Positions 8,466-16,302 of a stretch of 64,000 nucleotides of DNA are shown here, one piece after another. The DNA is taken from contig JADJOD010000011.1 of NCBI GenBank assembly GCA_016713985.1, positions 1 to 64,000 on the forward strand. The letters run 5' to 3'. The position numbers and the translations under genes are program-made. This DNA comes from Lewinellaceae bacterium (GTDB lineage Bacteria; Bacteroidota; Bacteroidia; Chitinophagales; Saprospiraceae). Numbering within the stretch: the stretch's first letter is position 1; every line of letters begins with the position of its first letter. The notes under the pieces are model-generated. The model had not been told where the DNA came from and made no database searches. It was given only the letters and a program-made list of their open reading frames with translations.

Positions 8466-9560
8466 ATGTTTGACCTACGAGGACAACTTACCCGCACCCA
8501 AAGTATTACGCTCGGCATCACCGGCGGCGTATTGCTCATCGCCTTGTGGTGGATGCTCGCTGAAATGCTCGCTGTGCCTGCGCTGGATTACCGGGCGCCC
8601 GCACTTGACGACCCCGCCTTGCAAAACCTCAACCGCGATTCTTTGCTTCGGGCGGACAGCATTCAATTAGCCAATGCCCGGCAGGTGGGCAAAATCTATA
8701 AAATCCTGCCCACACCCCTGCACGTGGTGCAGGCCTACCCCAAACTGGCGGAGGAGGATAACTTAGCCACGCACACGGTGCATTCCGTATGGCTCAACCT
8801 GAAGGGTTACTTTTGGGCCATCGTGCTTTCTCTGATCATCGGCGGGCTTATCGGGTTTATTCCGCTGTTCAACGGCTTGTTTGCCAGTCCGGTGGATGCC
8901 CTGCGTTATCTGCCCATTTCGGCGCTTACCGGGTTGTTTATGCTCTGGTTCGGCCTCGGCGACGGCATGAAAGTGGCGTTTTTGACCTTTGGTATCCTTG
9001 TTTATATGATCCCGGTGATCGTGCAGCGCATCCGGGAAGTGGATGACGTGCACCTGCAAACCAGTTATACCCTCGGCGCAGGCAGTTGGCAAACGATGCG
9101 TTCGGTGTATTTTCCCTCGGTTTTTTCCAAATTTATGGAAGACCTGCGTGTGCTGACGGCCATTTCCTGGACCTACATCATCATTGCCGAGATATTGAAC
9201 AATACCGGTGGTCTCGGTTCGCTGATCTACTGGCTGGCGCGGCGCGACAAAACGGATAAAGTATTCGCCGTTTTGCTGCTTATCATCGTTATCGGCATCC
9301 TGCAGGACAGGTTGTTTGTTTACCTTGACAAACGTTTGTTCCCGCATAAGTACTACAAAACCAAAGTGGAAGGACTGAAAGAAGTGCAAATGGGTATTTT
9401 CATCGTGCTCGGCGTATTTGCCCTGGCGGTGCTGCTGCCCTTGTTGGTACAAATTCCCGGGGATATGTTGCTGCAAGGCGCCGGCCTGGTGGTTTTGGCG
9501 GCGATCGGATTGATTTTGATGGGAGAGATGAAGTTGTGGAAAGGGTTGCAGGGGGTATAG
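8466..9560 (+). CDS. ABC transporter permease, NitT/TauT (SsuC/TauC) type
   Basis: A 364-residue inner-membrane permease. TM1 (ITLGITGGVLLIALWWMLAE) is followed by an unusually long extracytoplasmic loop of about 75 residues. The binding-protein-dependent-transport core contains LRYLPISALTGLFMLWFGLG, then an EAA-type loop (YTLGAGSWQTMRSVYFPSVF) that docks the ATPase. After the usual end of this family (near LFPHKYY) there are two extra hydrophobic helices, FIVLGVFALAVLLPLLV and GLVVLAAIGLILMG. It pairs with the ATPase gene 87 bases downstream. Imported substrate cannot be told; sulfonate, nitrate or aminopyrimidine-like compounds are the usual options. No substrate-binding protein gene is near. 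Confidence 0.88.
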   Translation: MFDLRGQLTRTQSITLGITGGVLLIALWWMLAEMLAVPALDYRAPALDDPALQNLNRDSLLRADSIQLANARQVGKIYKILPTPLHVVQAYPKLAEEDNLATHTVHSVWLNLKGYFWAIVLSLIIGGLIGFIPLFNGLFASPVDALRYLPISALTGLFMLWFGLGDGMKVAFLTFGILVYMIPVIVQRIREVDDVHLQTSYTLGAGSWQTMRSVYFPSVFSKFMEDLRVLTAISWTYIIIAEILNNTGGLGSLIYWLARRDKTDKVFAVLLLIIVIGILQDRLFVYLDKRLFPHKYYKTKVEGLKEVQMGIFIVLGVFALAVLLPLLVQIPGDMLLQGAGLVVLAAIGLILMGEMKLWKGLQGV

Positions 9561-9597
9561 TTTTTTGAAAATAAAATTTCAATATTTGGCTGATTTT

Positions 9598-9636
9598 CAA
9601 TTGTTTAAAAAAACAATTGCGGACCTGGAGGTCCGC
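9598..9636. repeat. Two adjacent short hairpins between permease and ATPase genes
   Basis: First hairpin: CAATTGTTT (9598-9606), loop AAAA, AAACAATTG (9611-9619). Second hairpin: GCGGACCT-GG-AGGTCCGC (9619-9636). The second has the same 8-2-8 geometry and GGAC-type core as the tandem palindromes at 10440-10630. It ends 11 bases before the ATG of the ATPase, so it could affect translation or transcript stability. Confidence 0.6.
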
Positions 9637-9647
9637 GTTATACCTTT

Positions 9648-10463
9648 ATGCTCCACATCAAAGACACCGACCTGCCCAATATCATCGAACTGAAAAACAT
9701 CACGCAGTCCTACGACAGCAGTAAAACGCCTATTTTAAAGGATGTGAACTTCCTGATCGAGGACAAACCCGGTCAGGGACAGTTTGTTGTCATCCTCGGC
9801 GCTTCGGGCTGTGGAAAAAGCACCCTGTTGCGTTTTATCGCCGGACTACAGCAACCCACCGGAGGGCAGGTACTGCTGCGCGACAAACCCGTCAGGGAAT
9901 CGGGTATCCGGGCCGGTATGGTTTTTCAGCAATATTCGTCGTTACCCTGGTTGACCGTATTGGAAAATGTGGCATTGGGCCTTGATTTTCAAGGAGTTGA
10001 AGAAAAAGAACGCAATCGCCGCGCCCAGGAAATGATCGAGTTGGTCGGCCTCGGCGGACATGAAAACAAATACGCCGTGTATCCCACCCTTTCCGGCGGA
10101 CAACTGCAACGGGTGGCCATCGCCCGCAGCCTTATTGCAAATCCCGAAATCCTGCTGATGGACGAGCCGTTCGGCGCGCTCGACATCAACACCCGCCTGC
10201 AAATGCAGGATATGCTCGAAGACGTGTGGCTGAAATTCCAACCGACGATTGTGTTTGTCACCCACGACATCGAAGAAGCCGTCTATCTCGGCGACGATAT
10301 CTACATCATGGCTGCCAACCCCGGCCGTTTTGTACACCACGTGACGGTGGATCTGCCGTTTAACCGCAACCTGGAAGTGAAACACTCCGCAAAATTTAAT
10401 GAACTGGTGCGCGATGTGGAAGACAAAATGATTGCGGTAAGTAACACGAACTTCAGTTCGTGA
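9648..10463 (+). CDS. ABC transporter ATPase, NitT/TauT (SsuB/TauB) type
   Basis: A 271-residue nucleotide-binding subunit. It has Walker A (GASGCGKST), Q-loop (FQQYSSLPW), signature (LSGGQLQRVAIAR), Walker B (ILLMDEPFGALD) and the H-switch (FVTHDIEEA). It energises the permease encoded upstream and acts at the cytoplasmic face. The last seven residues (SNTNFSS) and the stop codon are made from the first copy of a palindromic repeat array that begins at about 10440. The ancestral C-terminus may therefore have been replaced. ATG 9648 is preceded closely by a hairpin. The separation from the permease (87 bases) is larger than usual for this pair. Confidence 0.92.
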   Translation: MLHIKDTDLPNIIELKNITQSYDSSKTPILKDVNFLIEDKPGQGQFVVILGASGCGKSTLLRFIAGLQQPTGGQVLLRDKPVRESGIRAGMVFQQYSSLPWLTVLENVALGLDFQGVEEKERNRRAQEMIELVGLGGHENKYAVYPTLSGGQLQRVAIARSLIANPEILLMDEPFGALDINTRLQMQDMLEDVWLKFQPTIVFVTHDIEEAVYLGDDIYIMAANPGRFVHHVTVDLPFNRNLEVKHSAKFNELVRDVEDKMIAVSNTNFSS

Positions 10464-10630
10464 ATGGTACGTAGCACGAACTTCAGGTCCTGAAAAATGG
10501 CCGCGTCATATACCATTCACGGACTGAAGTCCGTGCTACGTACCATTCACGGACTGAAGTCCGTGCTACGTACCATTCACGGACTGAAGTCCGTGCTACG
10601 TATCATTCACGGACTGAAGTCCGTGCTACG
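10440..10630. repeat. Array of 30-bp palindromic repeats (four direct, two inverted copies)
   Basis: Four consecutive 30-bp units occupy 10511-10540, 10541-10570, 10571-10600 and 10601-10630, nearly identical (one C to T change in the last). Each carries the palindrome CACGGACTGAAGTCCGTG, with 8-base arms and a 2-base loop, flanked by TACCATT and CTACG. Two diverged copies in opposite orientation lie at about 10440-10469 and 10470-10499. The first overlaps the 3' end and stop codon of the ATPase gene. The pattern suits REP-like or REPIN-like elements. No mobilising transposase is in the window. Confidence 0.9.
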
Positions 10631-10689
10631 TGACTAAAATCACCCAAAGATTTGACACGGATGCAACGTTTTGTCGCATCCATCCGTCG

Positions 10690-10697
10690 TATCTTTG
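10690..10697 (+). promoter_or_regulatory. -7 promoter element for ccmE
   Basis: TATCTTTG, an exact TAnnTTTG match, lies 16 bases before the ccmE ATG at 10714. A TTTTG at 10669-10673 lies 16 bases upstream and could be a -33 element at slightly short spacing. Confidence 0.5.
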
Positions 10698-10713
10698 TGT
10701 TATACATCCGACT

Positions 10714-11112
10714 ATGAAAAAATCACACCTGCTCGCTATCGGCATTGTTGCCATTGCTATTGCCATACTCGTCTCTGCCAGCAAAGACGTGACGACTTAT
10801 TCCAACTTCACCCAGGCCACCAAAAACGGCGACAAGGTGAAACTCATCGGCTACTTAGTCAAGGACAAACCCGTGGAATACAACCCGGACAAAGACCCGA
10901 ACTACCTCGGTTTTTATTTGAAAGACGAAGCCGGCGAGGTGCGCAAAGTGGTGCTGCACGCCACCAAACCCCAGGATTTTGAACGTTCCGAATCCATCGT
11001 GCTCACCGGCCAAATGACGGGCGACACGTTCGAAGCTTCCGATATGCTGCTCAAATGCCCGTCCAAGTACAAGGATCAGGAGATTTATGTGCGATCGGAG
11101 AAGAAGAGTTGA
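10714..11112 (+). CDS. ccmE: Cytochrome c maturation heme chaperone CcmE, CxxxY type
   Basis: A 132-residue membrane-anchored protein with an N-terminal helix (HLLAIGIVAIAIAILVSA). An OB-fold domain follows with VKLIGYLVKDKP, LGFYLKDEAGEVRKVV and IVLTGQMTGDTFEASDMLLKC segments typical of CcmE. In the classical proteins a conserved His binds heme covalently (HxxxY). Here the position is Cys in CPSKY, the CxxxY variant known from some archaea and sulfate reducers. It should carry heme in the periplasm to the CcmF lyase, encoded 1.7 kb away on the other strand. ATG 10714 was preferred over an upstream in-frame ATG at 10630 because the membrane anchor and promoter fit it. Confidence 0.87.
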   Translation: MKKSHLLAIGIVAIAIAILVSASKDVTTYSNFTQATKNGDKVKLIGYLVKDKPVEYNPDKDPNYLGFYLKDEAGEVRKVVLHATKPQDFERSESIVLTGQMTGDTFEASDMLLKCPSKYKDQEIYVRSEKKS

Positions 11113-11130
11113 GGGGCGGGTTCTCGTATA

Positions 11131-11321
11131 CTTTACGGGGCTGTGTCAAAAGTCAGAGATACTTTATTTGGGCCTTGAAACGGGAAATATTATTTTGAAT
11201 CGCGACCGAAATAGACATTCCAGGTTTTCAAAACCTGGAATGTCTGCGCATCATCCGAATAAAATTTCTCCCAATGCGCCACATTGTGCAACGTAAAGAC
11301 TTTTGACACAATCCCGTAAAG
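11131..11321. mobile_element. MITE-like element with 24-bp terminal inverted repeats
   Basis: Left end 11131-11154 (containing GGGGCTGTGTCAAAAGTC) and right end 11298-11321 are inverted copies with two mismatches over 24 bp. The core GCTGTGTCAAAAGT is like ends of DDE-transposase insertion sequences. The interior is about 143 bp, has no coding capacity and contains a perfect 33-bp palindrome (11213-11245; 16-base arms around a single C). It fills the spacer between ccmE and the kelch gene. No clear target duplication can be fixed because the ends are extended by CTTTAC/GTAAAG. Confidence 0.65.
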
Positions 11322-11337
11322 TAAATAAAAATTGTAC

Positions 11338-12648
11338 CTACTGCCCCACAATCACCTTTTCCACCCCCACAACCCCCTCGTTATCAACCCACTGCAACCA
11401 GTAAACCTCTTCCCTCAGTTGTTTTGTAGAAATTTTCAGGGGACAATTCCCTGAAACCTGCGCCACCTCCCGGCCCCGGGCGTCATACATTCTTGCCTGC
11501 ACCTGGCCGTTTTTTTCAGATCCAATGGTTAGAATACCCGATACCGGGTTCGGGAAAACACGAAGCAATTCCTTCGGTTCCGGCAGGGTTGCATCAAGCA
11601 CCTCCGCCCAGGTATATCCAAACACTCTTTTTGACACCTTTTGCCCGGGTTCCATACCGCCGGCCGTGATAAAATAGCCGTTGTCAATCTGGGCTGTGCC
11701 GCGAAGGTCCATGATGGCGGGCAGGGCTATGGCATCTTCGTTGTACAGGTCGCCGGTCCAGGGCAGGTAACGTTTCCTGCGCGAGAGTGCGGGGACGCCA
11801 CCAGAGCCGTCGTAAGCAACACCGTTGTAGTTATAGGTGATATCGGAACCGCCTACCCAGACCGCCGTTCCAAACTTGACGGCAGCAGCCATGCGGTAAC
11901 CTTTGGCTGCCGGCGACGAGAAACCGGACCAGGTGATTTGGGCGGGGTTTTCGGGGTTGATAGCGCCAACCCTGAAAAAAGAGGAAGCCGGAAAATTGAT
12001 ACCTGCCGCTGCGCCGCCGCAGTAATAAATTACATCGCCGATGATTACTCCGGAGCCTCCGAATACCTTGTAATTCACATTGTTAGGCACGGGTGTTCCG
12101 GCCACCCAGGTGTCGGTGGCAGGGTTGTAAATTTGCACCTCCGGCACATTTCCCGAGTTGCTCCAGCCGGTAATAACATAAATCAGGCTGTCGCGCCAAA
12201 CCGCCTGTACGTGATCGTCAATGGGTTTGGGAATGGGGGTTCCATCGGTGAGCCAGGTATTGGTTGCCGGATTGAACCGATGTAACCTGTTGGAAGAAAT
12301 TTCACTCCCGTTTTGAGCCACATGATAGCCACCGACGAGGTAAATTTGGTTTTTAACCGTACTGGCAGCGGCGGCGATTTTACCACCGGCAACATCAGGG
12401 ACGGGCGGGAGCGTCTGCCATTCGCCCGTCAGGGTATTCATCCGCCAGGCTTTCAGGTGAATCCCGCTCCATATTTTTGTTTCGTCGAGGCCGCAAAAGG
12501 AATATACAAACGGGGTGTCATTCACCGTTGCAGCGGTAACCGCATTATTCGTTACGGCTTCGGGCATGGACGGAAGTTCCACATACAATTGACCCTGGGC
12601 GAACAGGTATGCCAACTGGCCCAGCAAAACAAAAGCGATTTTTTTCAT
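11338..12648 (-). CDS. Secreted kelch-repeat protein with type IX secretion C-terminal sorting domain
   Basis: A 436-residue protein with a signal peptide (MKKIAFVLLGQLAYLFAQGQ). It has about five kelch-type blades, seen as repeated phrases such as NQIYLVGGYHVA, NPATNTW, DSLIYVITGW, NPATDTW, DVIYYCGGAAAG and IDNGYFITAGG. The last 75 residues are a T9SS type A sorting domain (LLRVFPNPVSGILTI ... ARMYDARGREV). The protein should form a beta-propeller and be exported across the outer membrane by the type IX system. The ligand is unknown. ATG 12648 was chosen for the signal peptide, over an in-frame ATG at 12708. The gene separates ccmE from ccmF. Confidence 0.85.
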   Translation of the reverse strand: MKKIAFVLLGQLAYLFAQGQLYVELPSMPEAVTNNAVTAATVNDTPFVYSFCGLDETKIWSGIHLKAWRMNTLTGEWQTLPPVPDVAGGKIAAAASTVKNQIYLVGGYHVAQNGSEISSNRLHRFNPATNTWLTDGTPIPKPIDDHVQAVWRDSLIYVITGWSNSGNVPEVQIYNPATDTWVAGTPVPNNVNYKVFGGSGVIIGDVIYYCGGAAAGINFPASSFFRVGAINPENPAQITWSGFSSPAAKGYRMAAAVKFGTAVWVGGSDITYNYNGVAYDGSGGVPALSRRKRYLPWTGDLYNEDAIALPAIMDLRGTAQIDNGYFITAGGMEPGQKVSKRVFGYTWAEVLDATLPEPKELLRVFPNPVSGILTIGSEKNGQVQARMYDARGREVAQVSGNCPLKISTKQLREEVYWLQWVDNEGVVGVEKVIVGQ

Positions 12649-12773
12649 AAGCAAGCGGGCAAAATCAATGCTGCGAATTTTCTTCGGAACATTCTGATAA
12701 TGAGACATCTGGATGAAAAAGATTTCCGCCCTGCTACTTGGTGCTCATTTAGAGCCTGTCCGGCAAGGCACAC

Positions 12774-15557
12774 CTACCCGGCACTGCTCAAGCGCCTCCA
12801 CAAACTGATCGCCAACCCGAGCAACATTAAAATTGAGCCGGCCCAGACCAGATTGATTCCGGGGAACACGATGGCTTCCAGCACGATATAGTCCGAACGG
12901 GACACATTTTCTGCAATGTCGATCGGTATTTTGCTCAGCTCACTACTTGCCTGTGCCACGCCGATGGATAAAATACCTTCTTTCGGGTCTATTTTTTCAA
13001 AGCGGAAATGGAGCCCCAACGGCGCAACCTCGTCTTTCAGGCTGAACGGCTGATTGTTGCGGATCAGGTAAACCGGTGTGGCGCGGGCTGTTTTGCCGTC
13101 CGGCGCCGTAATCTCGAGTTGCGCGCCCACGGCGATATCGCCCGGTTCGGGGGCATATCCGGGGTGTTTTACCTCGGTTACCGGAGAAATCAGGCGGATT
13201 TTGAACCCCTGGAATACAAATTCACCGCCTTTTTTTACCGGGAAAGTGCTGTATTTCAGGTCGTTTTCTAATTTGAATATCTGCTCCATCGAAGCTTCGC
13301 TGAGGCGGATTTTCATTTTTAACCGGGTGATGGATGCCGGCAGCGTAAAGGCCCCTTTGCCCATCCGCAGGTAAAACATCGGTTCCGCGCTGTAGGATTT
13401 GGGATCATCGAGCGAGTAAGCGCGAAGTTTTAGGCCGAATGCGAGGTCGCCCTGCTCCGCCTTGTATTCCGGGTGCGCCGGTTGTTTGGTGATCCCTTCG
13501 ACGATGAGGTAGTGGTTTTTGGTAAAAATGGTATCTCCGGCGCCCGCCAGGTAGGGCTCAAATTTCAGGCTGTCTTCCTGTTGTCTGGCGTATTCGGGGT
13601 CCGATTCTGCCTTGGGCAAAGCCGGCACCAAAGTGAAAATATCGCGGTCCCAGTAGTGTTTGGTCGAGGGGTTGTTGGCGACCACTTTTGAAAACTGGCG
13701 GTCGTACATTACGTTCGGCATCAGCGTAAATTCCTCGCCGGTGGGATTGCCGTTCAAATCAAGGCGTTTAAATTGTACCACAAAAGAACGCGTTTGACGC
13801 ACCAGGGTGTCCCTCAGGTAGGTTGCTTCAAAACCTTTTACCGGCATGGGCGCTTCCTTCATCAGGATCACGTTTTTCTTCAATCCATCCATATCCATAC
13901 CTTCAATGAGCCCGTCCATAGCAAATGAGTTGGATGAAATCCAGGTTTTACCCAACCCGGTGCTCATAACCCCCAGGATCAGAACGCCAAAACCAAAGTG
14001 CGAAACCGCCGAACTGGCCAGTTTGAGGTTCCCCTTCATGACCGAAATCAGATAATCCGCATTGGCAACTACCGTGAACATGGCTGCAAATAACAAAGCG
14101 TACAATTGCCAGGCGCGTACGTCGATCCATTGGGCGTTCAGGACGCTCAGCGTACCGGCGCCGATGGCCGCGATTCCCATGTGCAGGGCGAATTTTTTGG
14201 CATTTGAGGACCAGTTTCGCTCGTTATACCGCATAAACTGGCCAATGGCCGTCAAAACCCCGATAAATACGGCGATCCAGAGTTGATAGCGGTTGTGGTG
14301 TTCAACCGGGTCTCTTAAGGTCCATTCCGTGCCGAACAATTTGTTAAACACCGGCAGGGAGGTAGCGCCGGTGATCAGTACTGCGGAAAAAAGCAAAACC
14401 AAGGAACCGATGAACATCCAGAATTCGCGCGATGTGGCGCTTTCCTCACCTTTTACATCCGGCACTTCCGAAAAACGCCGGACCCAGAGGCTCAGGCTCA
14501 GGATGGAAAAGGCGATGATAAACAGCATCAACTGGAATCCGAGTCCCATTTCCGTAAATGCGTGCGCCGATGTGTCGCCCAGGATGCCGCTTCGGGTGAG
14601 ATAAGTCGAATACAAAATCAACACAAAAGACAGCAAATAAAAGCCGTACGTGCTGCGAATGGAGTAACCCGTCGAACGGGCCACGAGGTTGGTGTGAATT
14701 CCCGCAACAAGTGTAATCCAGGGCACGAGGGAGGTGTTTTCCACCGGGTCCCAGGCCCAGTATCCCGCAAAAGAAAGGGCTTCGTAGGCCCAGGCGCCGC
14801 CCATCAGAATGCCGGTGCCGAGGATGGCGCCGGAAAACAAAGCCCATTTCAGCGCCGGTTTCAGCCATTCCTTGTGTTCACGTGTCCACAAACCCGCCAT
14901 CGCAAAACCGAAAGGCACGATGGTGGAAGCAAAACCGAGAAACAGGGTGGGCGGGTGAATGGTCATCCAGTAATTCTGCAGCAGCGGGTTTAATCCGTTT
15001 CCTTTGATCTGGTTGAGGTAATCGACCTGTGCAAAAATCGGCGCGTCCATCGTGTTACGCAGGAGGTCGAATGGACTGGCGCCGAGCCGGAAATCGCCAA
15101 AATAAAGCCCCAGGATCATGGAAGCGATCATGGTTTCCGCCAGCGCAATGATGGTCAGTACCGGCGTTTCCCATTTGCCGCTGCGCAAAATCAACACGAT
15201 ACCAAGCACCACATTCCAGAAACTCCAGAGCAAAAAACTGCCCTGTTGCTCTTTCCAGAATGCCGAAAAAACGTATTGATTGGGCAGGTCGTCCGACACG
15301 TTTGACCAGGCGTACTGGTATTCGTACATTTTCCCGGTAAGGATATAAAACAGGCAACCAATGATTCCGGCAACGGCAATTCCGTGCAGCAGATAACCGA
15401 ACCTTCCCAAATTGCGCCAGCCTTCCGCACCTGCACTTTCCCGGCGTTGTGTCGCGAGGTAATAAGCAATTGTGGACAGCAGCGCGGCTACAAATGACAG
15501 CACTGCGAACAAATGGCCGAATTTGCCTGGAAGAAGATGTTCGCCTGTATATTCCAT
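12774..15557 (-). CDS. ccmF: Cytochrome c heme lyase CcmF / CcsA-type protein
   Basis: A 927-residue polytopic membrane protein, longer than the roughly 650 residues of proteobacterial CcmF. The first half carries the heme-handling features: the IHPPTLFLGFA motif, the WWD-type signature AYWAWDP-like GYWAWDPVENTSLVPW, and HTNLVARSTG. A large extracytoplasmic domain (about residues 560-890) follows, then a final TM helix. CcmF joins reduced heme from CcmE to the CxxCH motif of cytochrome c. The oversize C-terminal domain is usual in Bacteroidota homologues as far as I recall. It begins at ATG 15557 behind a good -7/-33 promoter. Confidence 0.92.
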   Translation of the reverse strand: MEYTGEHLLPGKFGHLFAVLSFVAALLSTIAYYLATQRRESAGAEGWRNLGRFGYLLHGIAVAGIIGCLFYILTGKMYEYQYAWSNVSDDLPNQYVFSAFWKEQQGSFLLWSFWNVVLGIVLILRSGKWETPVLTIIALAETMIASMILGLYFGDFRLGASPFDLLRNTMDAPIFAQVDYLNQIKGNGLNPLLQNYWMTIHPPTLFLGFASTIVPFGFAMAGLWTREHKEWLKPALKWALFSGAILGTGILMGGAWAYEALSFAGYWAWDPVENTSLVPWITLVAGIHTNLVARSTGYSIRSTYGFYLLSFVLILYSTYLTRSGILGDTSAHAFTEMGLGFQLMLFIIAFSILSLSLWVRRFSEVPDVKGEESATSREFWMFIGSLVLLFSAVLITGATSLPVFNKLFGTEWTLRDPVEHHNRYQLWIAVFIGVLTAIGQFMRYNERNWSSNAKKFALHMGIAAIGAGTLSVLNAQWIDVRAWQLYALLFAAMFTVVANADYLISVMKGNLKLASSAVSHFGFGVLILGVMSTGLGKTWISSNSFAMDGLIEGMDMDGLKKNVILMKEAPMPVKGFEATYLRDTLVRQTRSFVVQFKRLDLNGNPTGEEFTLMPNVMYDRQFSKVVANNPSTKHYWDRDIFTLVPALPKAESDPEYARQQEDSLKFEPYLAGAGDTIFTKNHYLIVEGITKQPAHPEYKAEQGDLAFGLKLRAYSLDDPKSYSAEPMFYLRMGKGAFTLPASITRLKMKIRLSEASMEQIFKLENDLKYSTFPVKKGGEFVFQGFKIRLISPVTEVKHPGYAPEPGDIAVGAQLEITAPDGKTARATPVYLIRNNQPFSLKDEVAPLGLHFRFEKIDPKEGILSIGVAQASSELSKIPIDIAENVSRSDYIVLEAIVFPGINLVWAGSILMLLGLAISLWRRLSSAG

Positions 15558-15598
15558 GTCTTATTTGTTGGTATCAGGAAAAAAGAGGCCTGGGGGTG

Positions 15599-15631
15599 CA
15601 AAAGTAACACCTCCGGCGGATAAGCGTTCAA
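15599..15631 (-). promoter_or_regulatory. -33/-7 promoter for ccmF
   Basis: On the minus strand, GTTG with its TTG at 15631-15629 is followed after 22 bases by TACTTTTG (15606-15599), an exact -7 consensus. The ATG at 15557 is 41 bases downstream. Confidence 0.5.
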
Positions 15632-15697
15632 CCGAATGTGCCCATTTGCCGGTTGACGTACTTTTTTATTGAAGCAGGAGAAATCCGAATGGCGTTT

Positions 15698-16297
15698 TCA
15701 GGCATTCGAAACGTGTTTTCCTCCGGTCCAACCCTCCTTTCCGAGGAATTGTTCGCCACTTTCGCGGGCCGGCCACTCCAGTGGCGTGCCCATGCTGTCG
15801 TTCCAGCGGTTGAGGTAACCGAACAAAGCGATCACTCCCAAAATTTCGACGATTTCGCCGTCATCCCAGTGCAGTCGCAGGTTCTCCGAAATCAGGTCAT
15901 CCACTGCGTTGGGAACGGATGAGGCGGCCGCGGCAAAATCCAGGGCGGCGCGCTCGGCCTCCGAAAAAGCCGGATGGCTTCCGTACCGGCAGATGTGTTG
16001 AAGTTTGTCTTCTGCGGCTGCATAACGTTCGGCAGCGCGAATCGTATGTGCCTGGCAATACTGGCAACCGGCCGTCTGACTGGCCACATAACCGATCAGT
16101 CGTTTGAGGTCGCTGGTTACACGACCCTTGTTTTCCATCACCGCTTTGTTCAGGTGTATAAACGCCTTGGCGATGGCCGGGCGGCGTTGCATGGTGAGTA
16201 CGCTGTTGGGGCAAAAACCGAGTGTTTCGTTAAAAAAACGAGCCAGTTCGGCGACTTCAGGGTCGTGATCGGATGGGAGTGGAGTGACAAGCGGCAT
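15698..16297 (-). CDS. AhpD-like peroxidase-related protein (carboxymuconolactone decarboxylase family)
   Basis: A 199-residue all-helical protein with the AhpD-like core. Its redox motif CQYCQAH (residues 79-85) has the CxxC pair and adjacent His typical of alkylhydroperoxidase-type members. It sits after the helix TSDLKRLIGYVASQTAG and before the conserved tail ALFGYLNRWNDSMGTPLE. Members reduce hydroperoxides or act as disulfide relays; the exact substrate here is unknown. The gene starts 5 bases after the stop of the TPR gene transcribed in the same direction, so they form a likely two-gene unit. Confidence 0.85.
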   Translation of the reverse strand: MPLVTPLPSDHDPEVAELARFFNETLGFCPNSVLTMQRRPAIAKAFIHLNKAVMENKGRVTSDLKRLIGYVASQTAGCQYCQAHTIRAAERYAAAEDKLQHICRYGSHPAFSEAERAALDFAAAASSVPNAVDDLISENLRLHWDDGEIVEILGVIALFGYLNRWNDSMGTPLEWPARESGEQFLGKEGWTGGKHVSNA

Positions 16298-16302
16298 CGT
16301 TT

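Noticed and set aside
8763..9476. Long open frame on the minus strand within the permease gene
   Set aside because: Composition is His/Gln-rich shadow coding with no motif; the permease on the plus strand is clear.
12750..12775. AGAGCCTGTC near ccmF and ACAGGCTCTGTC near 61790 as insertion-sequence ends
   Set aside because: Only a short shared string, with no paired end at either place.
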